Shown one piece after another: positions 52,170-60,085 of a stretch of DNA of 64,000 bases. A program made the position numbers and the translations under genes. Within the stretch, counting starts at the first letter, position 1. Each line of letters begins with the position of its first letter. Below the pieces are notes generated by a model, which ran no database searches, was not told where the DNA came from, and was given only the letters and a program-made list of their open reading frames with translations. This stretch comes from Paenibacillus_G elgii_A (lineage in GTDB: Bacteria; Bacillota; Bacilli; Paenibacillales; NBRC-103111): assembly GCA_042219835.1 (NCBI GenBank), contig JBHJMN010000016.1, positions 1 to 64,000 of the forward strand, given 5' to 3'.

Positions 52170-52850
52170 CTATCCCCGTATGATATCGGCTTCCTTCGCG
52201 GCTTTTAACCAATCCGGAAATTCGTTTAGAAGCAGGTCGTAGAGTTCATGATCTTGAATGTTTTCGATGTCATTAATCTGGAAGAAGTTCGCATTATCAA
52301 CGACACGTCCTTCTATGGTGTCCAGTTTCTTGAGAACACCAAAGTCGCTATTGCCAATGCCTACGAACTGCCAGAATAAAGGCTGTCTTGATGAATCAAC
52401 GACCACTTGGTCAATGGTATCCCCTTTCCCTCGTTTAACCCCTCCATCATTAATAAATACGATATAGGCAGGAAGGGCGCCGGGCTCTTCGACAGTAAAT
52501 TTCTTAATGACATCCCGCATGACCGGAGGTTCATCGTTGCGGCCGAACTTAGAAATAGCAGTGTTGTTCATGATGTTTCGTTCAACGTAGTCCGCAACGT
52601 TATGTTCGGCGGCAGCGGGCAACCGGGAAAAATTGTGGTCATAAATCCAACAATCGAGCGACCCATCGTCATCAAATTGTGTAGCAATCGCCAAGATCCG
52701 TTCAATGACCTTCTGAACGACGCCGCTTTTATAATGGGACCTCATCGATCCGGAGCCATCCAGGACTAGACCGACTCGTGCCTGAACTCGGGTTAGATTC
52801 TTTTTCTCAAGCACAATACGAGCATTTTGTTTTAGCAGATTAATCGACAT
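52170..52850 (-). CDS. TerF/TerY-type vWA protein
   Basis: A 226-aa soluble vWA protein with a MIDAS DGSGSM (residues 31-36) and the motif YIVFINDGG; a Thr/Ser loop (NTAISKFG) supplies the third MIDAS ligand. This matches the C-terminal half of TerF/YceA-like proteins in Ter clusters. It is convergent with the biosynthetic block and separated by a terminator, so it is expressed on its own; a TATAAT is visible on the minus strand at 52929-52934. RBS GGGGGAA before the ATG. Predicted to act as a metal-dependent adaptor with TerD-type partners. Confidence 0.88.
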   Translation of the reverse strand: MSINLLKQNARIVLEKKNLTRVQARVGLVLDGSGSMRSHYKSGVVQKVIERILAIATQFDDDGSLDCWIYDHNFSRLPAAAEHNVADYVERNIMNNTAISKFGRNDEPPVMRDVIKKFTVEEPGALPAYIVFINDGGVKRGKGDTIDQVVVDSSRQPLFWQFVGIGNSDFGVLKKLDTIEGRVVDNANFFQINDIENIQDHELYDLLLNEFPDWLKAAKEADIIRG

Positions 52851-53071
52851 GGCGGTTCCCCCAGATGAGATGAATTAAAGGCATGTGTATGCGGCTCAAA
52901 ACCTTGAGTTTCTGATATGATCTCATATTATATTACCAAAATAATTCAAATTAGGTAAGTAGAAACCGACACCCCGCAGGATGAAATAAAGTAGACAAAT
53001 GTGGAAACAATGCTAGCATACACCTTCCCTGATACACATATACATTAGCAAAAAATGATGAGGTGAGCAGC

Positions 53072-53167
53072 ATGATAGATTTCTTGATTTGCTTGGGATT
53101 ATTACTGGTACTCACCATTGTGGCAGCATCTGAACGCGCAGAATCTATTTCCGAGATCAACCGGTAA
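53072..53167 (+). CDS. Possible 31-aa membrane peptide
   Basis: ATG 53072, six bases after GAGGTG. Starts MIDFLICLGLLLVLTIVAAS, one hydrophobic helix, then a short polar tail with ERAESISEINR. It is the only coding candidate in the 507-bp gap 52851-53357. No family recognised. Small size makes it uncertain. Confidence 0.4.
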   Translation: MIDFLICLGLLLVLTIVAASERAESISEINR

Positions 53168-53291
53168 TCAAAGGATGGATGGCCTAAAACCCGGACTCGT
53201 TATATAATGATATTTATTGATTCCTCAGGCTGCGGCGAAGACAACAGATCGCACTCACGCAGAATGGCATAGCAAATCATGCGATAAAAAT

Positions 53292-53332
53292 GCTCAAAGC
53301 ACATCGGTTTCATCTCGTTTTGTGCCTTGAGC
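53292..53332 (+). promoter_or_regulatory. Leader hairpin upstream of thyA
   Basis: GCTCAA-a-GCACA / TGTGC-c-TTGAGC stem of 11 paired bases with a mismatch, loop of ~17 bases, ending 25 bp before the thyA start. A TATAAT at 53203-53208 could give a ~145-base leader. No T tract, so a translation or stability element is more likely than a terminator. Confidence 0.45.
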
Positions 53333-53357
53333 GTAGTGAAAGGAATGGACATAACGA

Positions 53358-54152
53358 ATGAGAGCATATTTAGACCTGCTTAGCGATGTACTGGAACAGG
53401 GGGTTCGCAAGGAGGATCGAACCGGCACGGGTACGATTTCCGTTTTTGGAAGGCAGATGAGAATAGACTTGACAAAAGGATTTCCGCTGCTGACAACCAA
53501 AAAACTGCACATAAAATCGATTGTTCATGAACTGCTGTGGTTCTTAAGCGGTAGTACGAATGTGAACTATCTTCGCGAGAACGGCGTTACGATTTGGGAT
53601 GAATGGGCCGATGAGGATGGCAATCTTGGCCGTGTCTACGGTGCTCAGTGGAGGACTTGGCACGCTCCTGATGGCGCAATCATTGATCAAATCACCAACG
53701 TGGTAAATCAAATCAAAACGAATCCGGATTCCCGCAGGCATTTGGTTAGCGCTTGGAATGTTGCAGAGGTAGATCAGATGGCTTTACCGCCTTGTCATTA
53801 TGCATTTCAATTTTATGTAGCCAATGGCCGGCTCTCCTGCATGTTTCAGATGCGGTCTGTCGATTCCTTCCTGGGTCTTCCATTTAACATAGCATCGTAT
53901 GCGCTCCTGACTCATATGGTGGCGCAGCAGTGTGATCTTGAAGTCGGTGACCTGATCTGGACGGGCGGCGACGTGCATATCTACTTAAATCATAGGGAGC
54001 AGGTTCAATTACAGTTAACGCGAGAGCCATATCCTTTACCAAAACTTATAATTAAACGCAAACCGGAATCCATTTTTGACTACAAATTCGATGATTTTGA
54101 GTTTGAAGGGTACCAGTCCCATCCCGGCATTAAGGCTCCTATAGCTATCTAG
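53358..54152 (+). CDS. thyA: Thymidylate synthase
   Basis: A 264-aa protein that makes dTMP from dUMP using methylene-tetrahydrofolate. The sequence has RTGTGTISVFG at the start, then LLWFLSGSTNV, DEWADEDGNLGRVYG, the active-site LPPCHYAFQFYV, RSVDSFLGLPFNIASYA and GGDVHIYLNH. Length and motifs fit the classical ThyA family. The GC content is visibly lower than that of dfrA just downstream. The ribosome site AAAGGA lies 13 bases before ATG, somewhat far. Followed after 39 bp by dfrA, the usual pairing, because ThyA produces the dihydrofolate that DfrA reduces. Confidence 0.97.
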   Translation: MRAYLDLLSDVLEQGVRKEDRTGTGTISVFGRQMRIDLTKGFPLLTTKKLHIKSIVHELLWFLSGSTNVNYLRENGVTIWDEWADEDGNLGRVYGAQWRTWHAPDGAIIDQITNVVNQIKTNPDSRRHLVSAWNVAEVDQMALPPCHYAFQFYVANGRLSCMFQMRSVDSFLGLPFNIASYALLTHMVAQQCDLEVGDLIWTGGDVHIYLNHREQVQLQLTREPYPLPKLIIKRKPESIFDYKFDDFEFEGYQSHPGIKAPIAI

Positions 54153-54191
54153 CAAAATGAAAATAAGACAGGAGATAAGGAGGGTGTTCGC

Positions 54192-54698
54192 GTGACGGTT
54201 TCTTTCATACTGGCGATGGACGAAGCCCGCGGTATCGGCATCGACAATAAGCTGCCGTGGCGCTTGCCGGCGGATTTGGCTTATTTCAAGCAAACGACGA
54301 AGGGACATACGGTGCTGATGGGCCGCAAGACGTTCGATTCCATCGGCAAACCCTTGCCCGGACGGCGCAATGTCGTGCTGACCCGGGACGACCGATTCGC
54401 TGCGCCGGGCTGCGAGGTGGTCCATTCGGCGCAGGAGGCGGCCGCCGATTACGGCCGCGGCGGAAGCCGGGCATCCGAGGAGCTGTTCGTCATCGGCGGC
54501 GCGGAGGTATACCGGCAGCTGCTCCCGTTCGCAGACCGGCTGTACATTACGGAGATCGCACACCGGTTCGCGGCGGATACGTTTTTTCCCGAGCTTGAGC
54601 CCGGCGAATGGCGCGAGGTGTCGCGACAGCGCGGCGTGAAGGATGAGAAAAACCCGTACGATTACGATTTTGTCTTGTATGAGCGGGCCGGAATGTAA
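54192..54698 (+). CDS. dfrA: Dihydrofolate reductase
   Basis: A 168-aa protein that reduces dihydrofolate to tetrahydrofolate with NADPH. GIGIDNKLPWRLPADLAYFK carries the Trp and the catalytic Asp of the substrate site. HTVLMGRKTFDSIGKPLPGRRNVVLTR and FVIGGAEVYRQLLPFADRLYITEI carry the NADPH-binding glycines. GTG start six bases after AAGGAGG. Usual chromosomal length, no sign of a trimethoprim-resistant plasmid form. High GC, like the genome background. Confidence 0.96.
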   Translation: MTVSFILAMDEARGIGIDNKLPWRLPADLAYFKQTTKGHTVLMGRKTFDSIGKPLPGRRNVVLTRDDRFAAPGCEVVHSAQEAAADYGRGGSRASEELFVIGGAEVYRQLLPFADRLYITEIAHRFAADTFFPELEPGEWREVSRQRGVKDEKNPYDYDFVLYERAGM

Positions 54699-54795
54699 CG
54701 TTTCTCCAAAAAAGGAATGAAGCCGGAGCTTTTCGCGCATCTTAAAGGTTGAACCGTGTGCACATCCCAGCATGATTGAGAGGAAGATGCCGAAC

Positions 54796-55113
54796 ATGAC
54801 ACAGGTCAACCAGCATCAAATGCCGATCCGGCATGTGATCGACAACGCGGAGAAAGCGATCCAGGTGGCCAAGGACGCCGAAATGGCCGTCCGCCACGCG
54901 CAGCTTCAGTCCGACCCGCACAAGCTGTCCTCTGCGCTTGCGCAGCTGGAATCGGCGCATCAGGCGGTGGCGAAGGCGCAGAGCCAGATGGCGGCGCAGG
55001 ACCACGAGCATCACGAACAGGAGCTCGTACAGGTGCAGGACCAGTTGAACCAGGCGCAGCAAAGCTTGGATGTGGTCGCATCGAACACCGAGCAACCGAA
55101 GCAAGTTCGCTGA
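54796..55113 (+). CDS. Small Gln/His-rich helical protein, unknown function
   Basis: A 105-aa protein, almost entirely helical, rich in Gln, Ala, His and charged residues (for example HQAVAKAQSQMAAQDHEHHEQELVQ), likely a coiled coil. No membrane helix. ATG 54796 is chosen because GAGAGGAAG lies nine bases before; ATG 54772 is also in frame. Homologous small proteins are common in spore formers, but I know no function. Confidence 0.6.
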   Translation: MTQVNQHQMPIRHVIDNAEKAIQVAKDAEMAVRHAQLQSDPHKLSSALAQLESAHQAVAKAQSQMAAQDHEHHEQELVQVQDQLNQAQQSLDVVASNTEQPKQVR

Positions 55114-55151
55114 CTGGACGCAGGTTCGCGCCGCCCTGCGGCATGTAAGCG

Positions 55152-55200
55152 AAAAAAGCACAGGCCCGCCGATTAAATTCGGCAGAGCTTGTGCTTTTTT
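55152..55200. terminator. Terminator
   Basis: AAAAAAGCACAgGC / GCtTGTGCTTTTTT arms, long loop with a second small hairpin (CCGCCGA...TCGGC). It works on both strands, ending the helical-protein gene and the minus-strand fragment. Confidence 0.8.
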
Positions 55201-55393
55201 AATCGACTAGCCATAGGCTTTGGCTCAACTTCACTTGTTCGATCATATGACCGATATTTCCTTCGCCCGCAAAAAGGGTCATGTCAAAAAAATCTTGGTT
55301 TAGATCAGACCAATACAATTCGTTCTCTTCCCCCGAAACGACGACTTCACGCTTTAATTTGCCGACATAAACTTCAACATAGCAGTTCTGCAA
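55199..55393 (-). CDS. Possible truncated small gene (64 aa)
   Basis: Open from TTG 55393 with a protein-like composition (QNCYVEVYVGKLKREVV...). It abuts the IS200/IS605-like remnant on its 5' side and has no ribosome site there, so its upstream part may have been replaced by the insertion. No family recognised. Confidence 0.3.
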   Translation of the reverse strand: MQNCYVEVYVGKLKREVVVSGEENELYWSDLNQDFFDMTLFAGEGNIGHMIEQVKLSQSLWLVD

Positions 55394-55399
55394 ATAGTA

Positions 55400-55720
55400 T
55401 GTGAACTACCCGCCACCTGCGCTTCGCTTAGAGGCGGGGGCTTCATCATAAGAACGTTGTACCCTTGCAAGAATGAATCCCCCTAATTCTAAGATTGACG
55501 CATACAACTATTCGACTTTGGCGATGCAATATCCTGCCAATCGTTCAGCGAGAAATAGCCATTTGTCGAAGTTGGGGAGTGGTCCCATAAGTTGCAAATG
55601 CTTGGCTACGGACGTTTGAACAGCATTTGGTCACACTCGGCCTCTTGTAGGGACGCTACCGTTACGCCTGCATGTGCCGTCACGCCGGTAGAACCGATCC
55701 CTTGAACCGAGTGTAACGTA
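55400..55720 (-). mobile_element. Decayed IS200/IS605-type element (right end, tnpB 3' remnant)
   Basis: The plus-strand segment 55408-55438 holds CCCGCCACC... GGCGGGGG, a hairpin followed by GGGGCTTCAT, as found at the right end of IS605-type elements. Upstream of it on the minus strand an open stretch reads GSTGVTAHAGVTVASLQEAECDQ, resembling the variable tail of TnpB proteins, followed by stops. No RuvC or zinc-finger part is left. So about 320 bp of a dead element fill most of the gap 55394-55808. Confidence 0.4.
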
Positions 55721-55735
55721 TGGAATGCATTTCAT
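55720..55735. promoter_or_regulatory. Near-perfect palindrome, candidate LacI-family operator
   Basis: ATGGAATGCATTTCAT is a 16-base palindrome with one mismatch pair, 74 bp before the LacI-type gene. Just downstream are TATAAT (55752-55757) and TACAAT (55774-55779) boxes, so it lies where an autoregulatory operator would be. Confidence 0.3.
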
Positions 55736-55808
55736 AGCAAGCGTTTTTTTCTATAATAAGCACTGCACTATGCTACAATAAAGCTAACGAAGGAGGAATG
55801 GGACGGTT

Positions 55809-56786
55809 ATGGCAAACATTAAGGAAATTGCCCGCATGGCAGGCGTTTCGGTTACGACGGTTTCCCGCGTGCTGAACCGTCATCCGTACGTGAGCGAGGA
55901 TAAAAGGACTGCCGTTTTGGAGGCGGTGCGGAAGCTGGACTATGTGCCGAATTTGAATGCCATCCATTTGATCAAAGGCAAGACGTCAATGATCGCGGTG
56001 GTGCTTCCTTATGTGGATAATCCGTACTTGAGCTCGCCGGTGGAAGGTATCTTGAGTGAGGCGAACCGGTGCGGGTACCGGGTGGTCCTCTGCCAGACGA
56101 ACTACCGCGCCGAGGAAGAGCTTAAAGTGCTCGAAATGCTCAGAATGAAGCAGCTCGACGGCGTCATTATTACGTCGCGGACGAACGCTTGGGATGCGAT
56201 CAAGCCTTACTTGACTTACGGTCCGATCGTCGTTTGCGAGGATGCAGGGGACGAGCCGCTATCCTGTGCCTATATCGACCACTACCGGAGCTTTGAAACG
56301 GGCCTTCGCTATTTGACGGCCCAAGGACATCGGCACATCGCATGCTGCATCGGCAGGCGCAGCAGCAATACGAGTCTGGCGCGGGAACGCGCCGTCCGCG
56401 AAGCGCTCGCTGCCGTGCAGGAGCCGCTGCGGCCGGAGTGGATATTCTACGATGCGCTATCGATGGAAGCGGGCGTTGAGGTCGCGCATCGGCTGGCCGG
56501 CATGAACCCGCGTCCGACGGCGGTGCTGACGGGCACGCATCAGACCGCGGCGGGGCTGGTCGCCGAAGCGCGCAAGCTCGGCCTTCGCGTACCGGACGAT
56601 TTGGCCGTGATCGGCTTCGATAACCATATGCTCGGCCAATTGCTCGATATTACTGCGGTGGAGCAGTCGAACAAGGACGTGGGCCGCGCCGCTTTTCAAA
56701 TGCTGTACCGCTATATTGCGGAAGACCGGTATGAGGCGGAGAAGCAGGAGCTGCCGGTCCGGCTGGTGGAACGGTCGACGGTTTGA
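55809..56786 (+). CDS. LacI-family transcriptional regulator
   Basis: A 325-aa protein. The N-terminal LacI helix-turn-helix (IKEIARMAGVSVTTVSRVLNRHPYVSEDKR) and the hinge DYVPNLNAIHLIKGKTSMIAVV are complete. The periplasmic-binding-like sensor domain has VLPYVDNPYLSSPVEGI and 'VIGFDNHMLGQLLDITAVEQ' at the usual place. It probably represses a sugar-uptake or metabolic gene; no such gene adjoins it, so the target may be distant or the gene itself. AAGGAGG lies 12 bases before ATG. Confidence 0.93.
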   Translation: MANIKEIARMAGVSVTTVSRVLNRHPYVSEDKRTAVLEAVRKLDYVPNLNAIHLIKGKTSMIAVVLPYVDNPYLSSPVEGILSEANRCGYRVVLCQTNYRAEEELKVLEMLRMKQLDGVIITSRTNAWDAIKPYLTYGPIVVCEDAGDEPLSCAYIDHYRSFETGLRYLTAQGHRHIACCIGRRSSNTSLARERAVREALAAVQEPLRPEWIFYDALSMEAGVEVAHRLAGMNPRPTAVLTGTHQTAAGLVAEARKLGLRVPDDLAVIGFDNHMLGQLLDITAVEQSNKDVGRAAFQMLYRYIAEDRYEAEKQELPVRLVERSTV

Positions 56787-56800
56787 AGCGCGCGGAAAGC

Positions 56801-56829
56801 TGGACAAGCAGAGTGGTGCCAGCTATACT
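56801..56829 (+). promoter_or_regulatory. SigA promoter of the padR-ftsW-like operon
   Basis: TGGACA, exactly 17 bases, TATACT. Directly after it, 'ATTACGATacatagATTTACGATG' contains two direct repeats of about 8 bases that would suit a PadR operator overlapping the start site. Confidence 0.55.
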
Positions 56830-56913
56830 AATACCTAGAATTACGATACATAGATTTACGATGCTTGCGTCCGAACGATAGCATCGGCATGGAAGGGAGG
56901 CGCGGTTTAGCGG

Positions 56914-57246
56914 ATGAAGCTCAGCAAAGAGCTGTTGAAAGGAAGCACCGGGACGATGATATTGACGCTGCTTGAGCGGCGCACTATGTATGGGTACGAG
57001 CTGATCAAGGAGTTGGAGAAAAGCTCTGGCGGGATGTTTTCGCTGAAAGAAGGGACGCTGTATCCGATTCTGCACGGCATGGAGGCCGAGCGCTGGGTCG
57101 AGGCGTACTGGGAGGAGGCGCAAGGACGGCAGCGCAAATACTACCGCATCACCGAGGCCGGCAAGCGGCATCTTCAGGAGAAAACGGCGGAGTGGAAGCA
57201 GTTCCGCGACGCGGTCGATCTCGTCTTGGGGGAGGGAAAAGCATGA
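56914..57246 (+). CDS. PadR-family transcriptional regulator
   Basis: A 110-aa winged helix protein: GSTGTMILTLLERRTMYGYELIKELEKSSGGMFSLKEGTLYPILHGMEAERWVEAYW, then GRQRKYYRITEAGKRHL. It is of the short PadR-s2 type. Such regulators usually sit upstream of a membrane protein gene and repress their own operon. Its last four bases overlap the next gene (ATGA). Confidence 0.93.
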   Translation: MKLSKELLKGSTGTMILTLLERRTMYGYELIKELEKSSGGMFSLKEGTLYPILHGMEAERWVEAYWEEAQGRQRKYYRITEAGKRHLQEKTAEWKQFRDAVDLVLGEGKA

Positions 57247-58565
57247 TCCGCGAGCACGAGAACGTGCGGGATTATTTGAGCAGCGTCTGCTTGCAGATTC
57301 GGGCGAGGGAGCTGCATAAGGATATCCGGCGGGAGCTGGAAAGCCACTTGGAGGAGCTGGTGCTAGACAAGGAAGCAGAAGGCGCGAGCCGGGAGGAAGC
57401 GGTCGCTTGGGCGATCCGGCAGATGGGCGACCCGGTATCGGTCGGTCGGGAACTGCACCGTATTCATAAGCCGCGGATGCAATGGGGGTTGCTGCTCGGC
57501 TTGATCGCATTTCTGGGGCTTGGCGTCTTTGTGATGTACAGCATCGAGTCCAGCTATGCGATCATGCGACCCAATGTGTTTGGTGTTGAATATTTCTCGA
57601 CTCATAAAATGTTCTTCATCGCACTGGGACTGCCGGTTCTGCTGGTGTTTTATTTTTTGGATTACCGAAAGCTGAAGGCTTGGTCGCTCTTCATGTATTG
57701 TCTTGCCGCCGCCAGCATGATTTATGTGCTGTTGTTTGGACAGCAGGTGAGCGGGGCGAAAAGTTATTTGTCAATTTGGAGATTTTCAATAGATGTGACA
57801 ACCGTCAGCTCTTATTTATTCATCGCCGCAGCGGCCGGCTTGCTCCTAGATTGGTGGAAGCAGAAGCATTTTTGGCTGAAATCGATCGTTTTTTTTGTTC
57901 TCTTCCCGTTCGTGCTCTATGCCATGGTTCCTTCGGTATCGGCGATTCTATTTCATCTGGTAAGCTATGGGATCTTGTGCGGAGTCGTTACTCGTAAATG
58001 GTGGCTTGCGCTGCTCCAAACGGGCGGACTTCTCCTGATGTGCGCAGTGGCGGTGATTACGATAGGTCATCAGTATATGAAATATCGTCTCGGTGCTTTT
58101 CTTTATCCGTTCGCAGACCCTTCGGGTGGGGGGTATATGTATATCCAGATGAGAGAGGCACTGAGCAGCGCTGGCTGGTGGGGCCACGGATTCGGGGTGG
58201 TTAATCCGAAGTTGCCGTATGTTCATGGGGATCTCATTTTCACCTATCTCGTCTACAGCTTCGGCTGGGGCGTCGGTATCGCGGTCGCAGTCGCTGCCGT
58301 CTATTTCGTGACTCGGATGCTCCATTCGATGGGGCAGGTCCGTGAGGCATACGGCAAAATGCTGATAGTGGCCGCCACTTCCATCATCGGAGCGCAATTC
58401 GGCTACTGCATCGGCATGTCGCTCGGGCTGCTGCCGATTATGTCCATCACTTTTCCATTCGTAAGTTATGGCGGCACTCGTACACTTATCGAAATAGCGA
58501 TCGTCGGCCTCGTTCTCGGCATTTACCGGCGGAAGGATATGATTCGCCTCGGCAAGATATTCTGA
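57243..58565 (+). CDS. FtsW/RodA/SpoVE-type protein with N-terminal permease-prefix domain
   Basis: A 440-aa protein. Residues 1-75 are a soluble helical domain (VRDYLSSVCLQIRARELHKDIRRELESHLEEL...GASREEAVAWAIRQMGDP), the prefix found on PadR-linked membrane proteins (HAAS/permease prefix). About ten membrane helices follow, with 'GHGFGVVNPKLPYVHGDLIFTYLVYSFGWG' and 'GLLPIMSITFPFVSYGGTRTLIEIAIVGLVLGI', the SEDS family core (the H-x-D-x-I-F motif and the P-x-x-S-x-G-G-T motif). SEDS proteins polymerise glycan strands. ATGA overlap with padR; the longer ORF from 57192 is unlikely. Confidence 0.9.
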   Translation: MIREHENVRDYLSSVCLQIRARELHKDIRRELESHLEELVLDKEAEGASREEAVAWAIRQMGDPVSVGRELHRIHKPRMQWGLLLGLIAFLGLGVFVMYSIESSYAIMRPNVFGVEYFSTHKMFFIALGLPVLLVFYFLDYRKLKAWSLFMYCLAAASMIYVLLFGQQVSGAKSYLSIWRFSIDVTTVSSYLFIAAAAGLLLDWWKQKHFWLKSIVFFVLFPFVLYAMVPSVSAILFHLVSYGILCGVVTRKWWLALLQTGGLLLMCAVAVITIGHQYMKYRLGAFLYPFADPSGGGYMYIQMREALSSAGWWGHGFGVVNPKLPYVHGDLIFTYLVYSFGWGVGIAVAVAAVYFVTRMLHSMGQVREAYGKMLIVAATSIIGAQFGYCIGMSLGLLPIMSITFPFVSYGGTRTLIEIAIVGLVLGIYRRKDMIRLGKIF

Positions 58566-58572
58566 CTGCAAG

Positions 58573-58616
58573 AAAGACGCCATCGATTCCCTGCAAACGG
58601 GACGATGGCGTCTTTT
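58573..58616 (+). terminator. Rho-independent terminator
   Basis: AAGACGCCATCG / CGATGGCGTCTT arms, loop of ~17 bases containing a small inner stem (TCCC/GGGA), followed by TTTT. Directly after the FtsW-like gene. Confidence 0.8.
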
Positions 58617-58772
58617 GCATGTCCTAGCGGATGCGACCGCCTGCCGAAGACGAGGAACGAGCGCTGTAAACAGCGCGAAAACAAACAAGCAGCACCGTAA
58701 ACGAATGCCTGAGGGTCATCCCTTCAGTCACGGGTAAGCTATATCATGGTTAACTGCGTAATTATACCGGAA

Positions 58773-58868
58773 TCAGAGCGGCTGCACATGCTGGTAGGTC
58801 ACAAGCAGAGCGAACGTGAGCAGCAGACTTAAGAGCGCATACTTTAGTTGCTTCAGCGTGAAATTCAT
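58773..58868 (-). CDS. 31-aa membrane peptide
   Basis: ATG 58868 after GGGAGGGAAGCTC, a strong ribosome site. One hydrophobic helix with basic N-terminus (MNFTLKQLKYALLSLLLTFALLV) and the tail TYQHVQPL. Reading further upstream (58964) is open but lacks a ribosome site. Likely a real small membrane peptide; function unknown. Confidence 0.5.
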   Translation of the reverse strand: MNFTLKQLKYALLSLLLTFALLVTYQHVQPL

Positions 58869-59025
58869 GAGCTTCCCTCCCTTTCCTAGCCTGTCCGCCT
58901 GAATCATAGCGGAAGGAGAATAGTTAAGTAATTTAATTATCAGCGATTCATCATCCGATTGCAATTGAAGTAAATGGAAGAAAAGGAGACGATAGCTTAG
59001 TAGACGCTAGAGAAGGAGAGAGAGC

Positions 59026-59274
59026 ATGGGTTCAAGAATTATGCACTACTGCATATCCAATCGGATTGCACAAAAGCTTTCCATCGAAAACCGCAACGAT
59101 TTTTTACTCGGCGGGCTTGCGCCGGACGGTCTTCATGAACTGAACCATTCCAAAGAGGTTACCCACTTTGTCGAAAGGGAGTCCACGGGGAGGCGCCGCA
59201 TAAACTATTGGAAGCCGGCCGCTAGCCCGAATCCCGCGGCAGACTGTTCCGGCTGCGGAAAGCCGTCGGACTGA
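59026..59274 (+). pseudogene. Truncated zinc-dependent phospholipase C-like gene (5' fragment)
   Basis: The first ~60 codons give GSRIMHYCISNRIAQKL, FLLGGLAPDG, HFVERE and RRINYW, the usual beginning of Firmicute zinc-dependent phospholipase C (Zn_dep_PLPC) family proteins, whose first metal ligands are His and Asp in these segments. GGAGAGAG ribosome site present. After ~residue 60 the similarity stops and the frame runs into the end of the convergent AraC gene. The remaining two thirds of the enzyme are missing, so it is a truncated gene, probably cut by a rearrangement. Confidence 0.65.
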
Positions 59275-60085
59275 TCCCGTAAAAGGCGGTAAACTGCTTG
59301 GAAAAATAATGGATCGAATCGTAACCAAGGTTGTCCGAGATTGATGTGACCGATTGCCGGCTTTCCAGCAGCAAATTGGCCGCTTTTTTCATTTTCATCC
59401 GCAGCAGATACTCCTTCGGTGTCATGCCGGTTTCCTGCTTGAACAGCTTGTAAAAGTATGATTTTTGCAGCCGGCATTTGCGGCACCAGTCCTCGAACGA
59501 ATAGCGGCGCTCCGGGTGCCGCTCCATCTCCTCCATAATTTGCAGGATGCGGTAATCGTTCGGCGCGGCGCTCTTGATGCTGTTGTACCAGCGCAGCAGA
59601 AATGCGCGCATCAGCGCCCCCGTAATCGATTGCGCATAATAAGGAGCGTCCTCCGATCTGGTGATTTGCACGAACAGTTCAATCAGATGCGGATAGGGGC
59701 TCAGCGATGTTTTGGTTGGAAACTCGTCCAGTTCGGGGCAGTCTTCCTGCCGGGTCAGCATCAACCGGTCGGGCGGATCGGGATAAAAGGCGAAGCGCGG
59801 CTCCGGCACCGGATGCCGCTCCCACAAATCGCAGTAAATGTTATACGAGTCGAGCGGAAAGCCGGGCTTATGATGAAACGAATGCACCTGTCCCGGGCGG
59901 ATGAAAATCAGGGTGCCTTTTTCCACGGAATACGTGACATTATCCACGGCGATATCTCCGCGGCCATCCAGAAACAGGTGATAGGCGAACGTATAGCCGA
60001 CTCTGGTTCCTTCATGCTCGCCCCCGTTATACGTATAGGGTGCCGCCGAGCGCACATGCGGAGCGATTTCTGCCAAATCCTTCAT
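59222..60085 (-). CDS. AraC-family transcriptional regulator
   Basis: A 287-aa protein with an N-terminal cupin sensor (about 10-150: YHLFLDGRGDIAVDNVTYSVEKGTLIFIRPGQVHSFH). A C-terminal AraC double HTH (about 185-280) follows: FEDWCRKCRLQKSYFYKLFKQETGMTPKEYLLRMKM...ISDNLGYDSIHYFSKQFTAFYGISPTAFR. GGAGG eight bases before ATG. Divergent from the glycoside hydrolase-like gene (228-bp gap), so it probably activates that gene when its sugar is present. Its 3' end overlaps the truncated phospholipase C-like fragment. Confidence 0.92.
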   Translation of the reverse strand: MKDLAEIAPHVRSAAPYTYNGGEHEGTRVGYTFAYHLFLDGRGDIAVDNVTYSVEKGTLIFIRPGQVHSFHHKPGFPLDSYNIYCDLWERHPVPEPRFAFYPDPPDRLMLTRQEDCPELDEFPTKTSLSPYPHLIELFVQITRSEDAPYYAQSITGALMRAFLLRWYNSIKSAAPNDYRILQIMEEMERHPERRYSFEDWCRKCRLQKSYFYKLFKQETGMTPKEYLLRMKMKKAANLLLESRQSVTSISDNLGYDSIHYFSKQFTAFYGISPTAFRSRNSLPRDSG

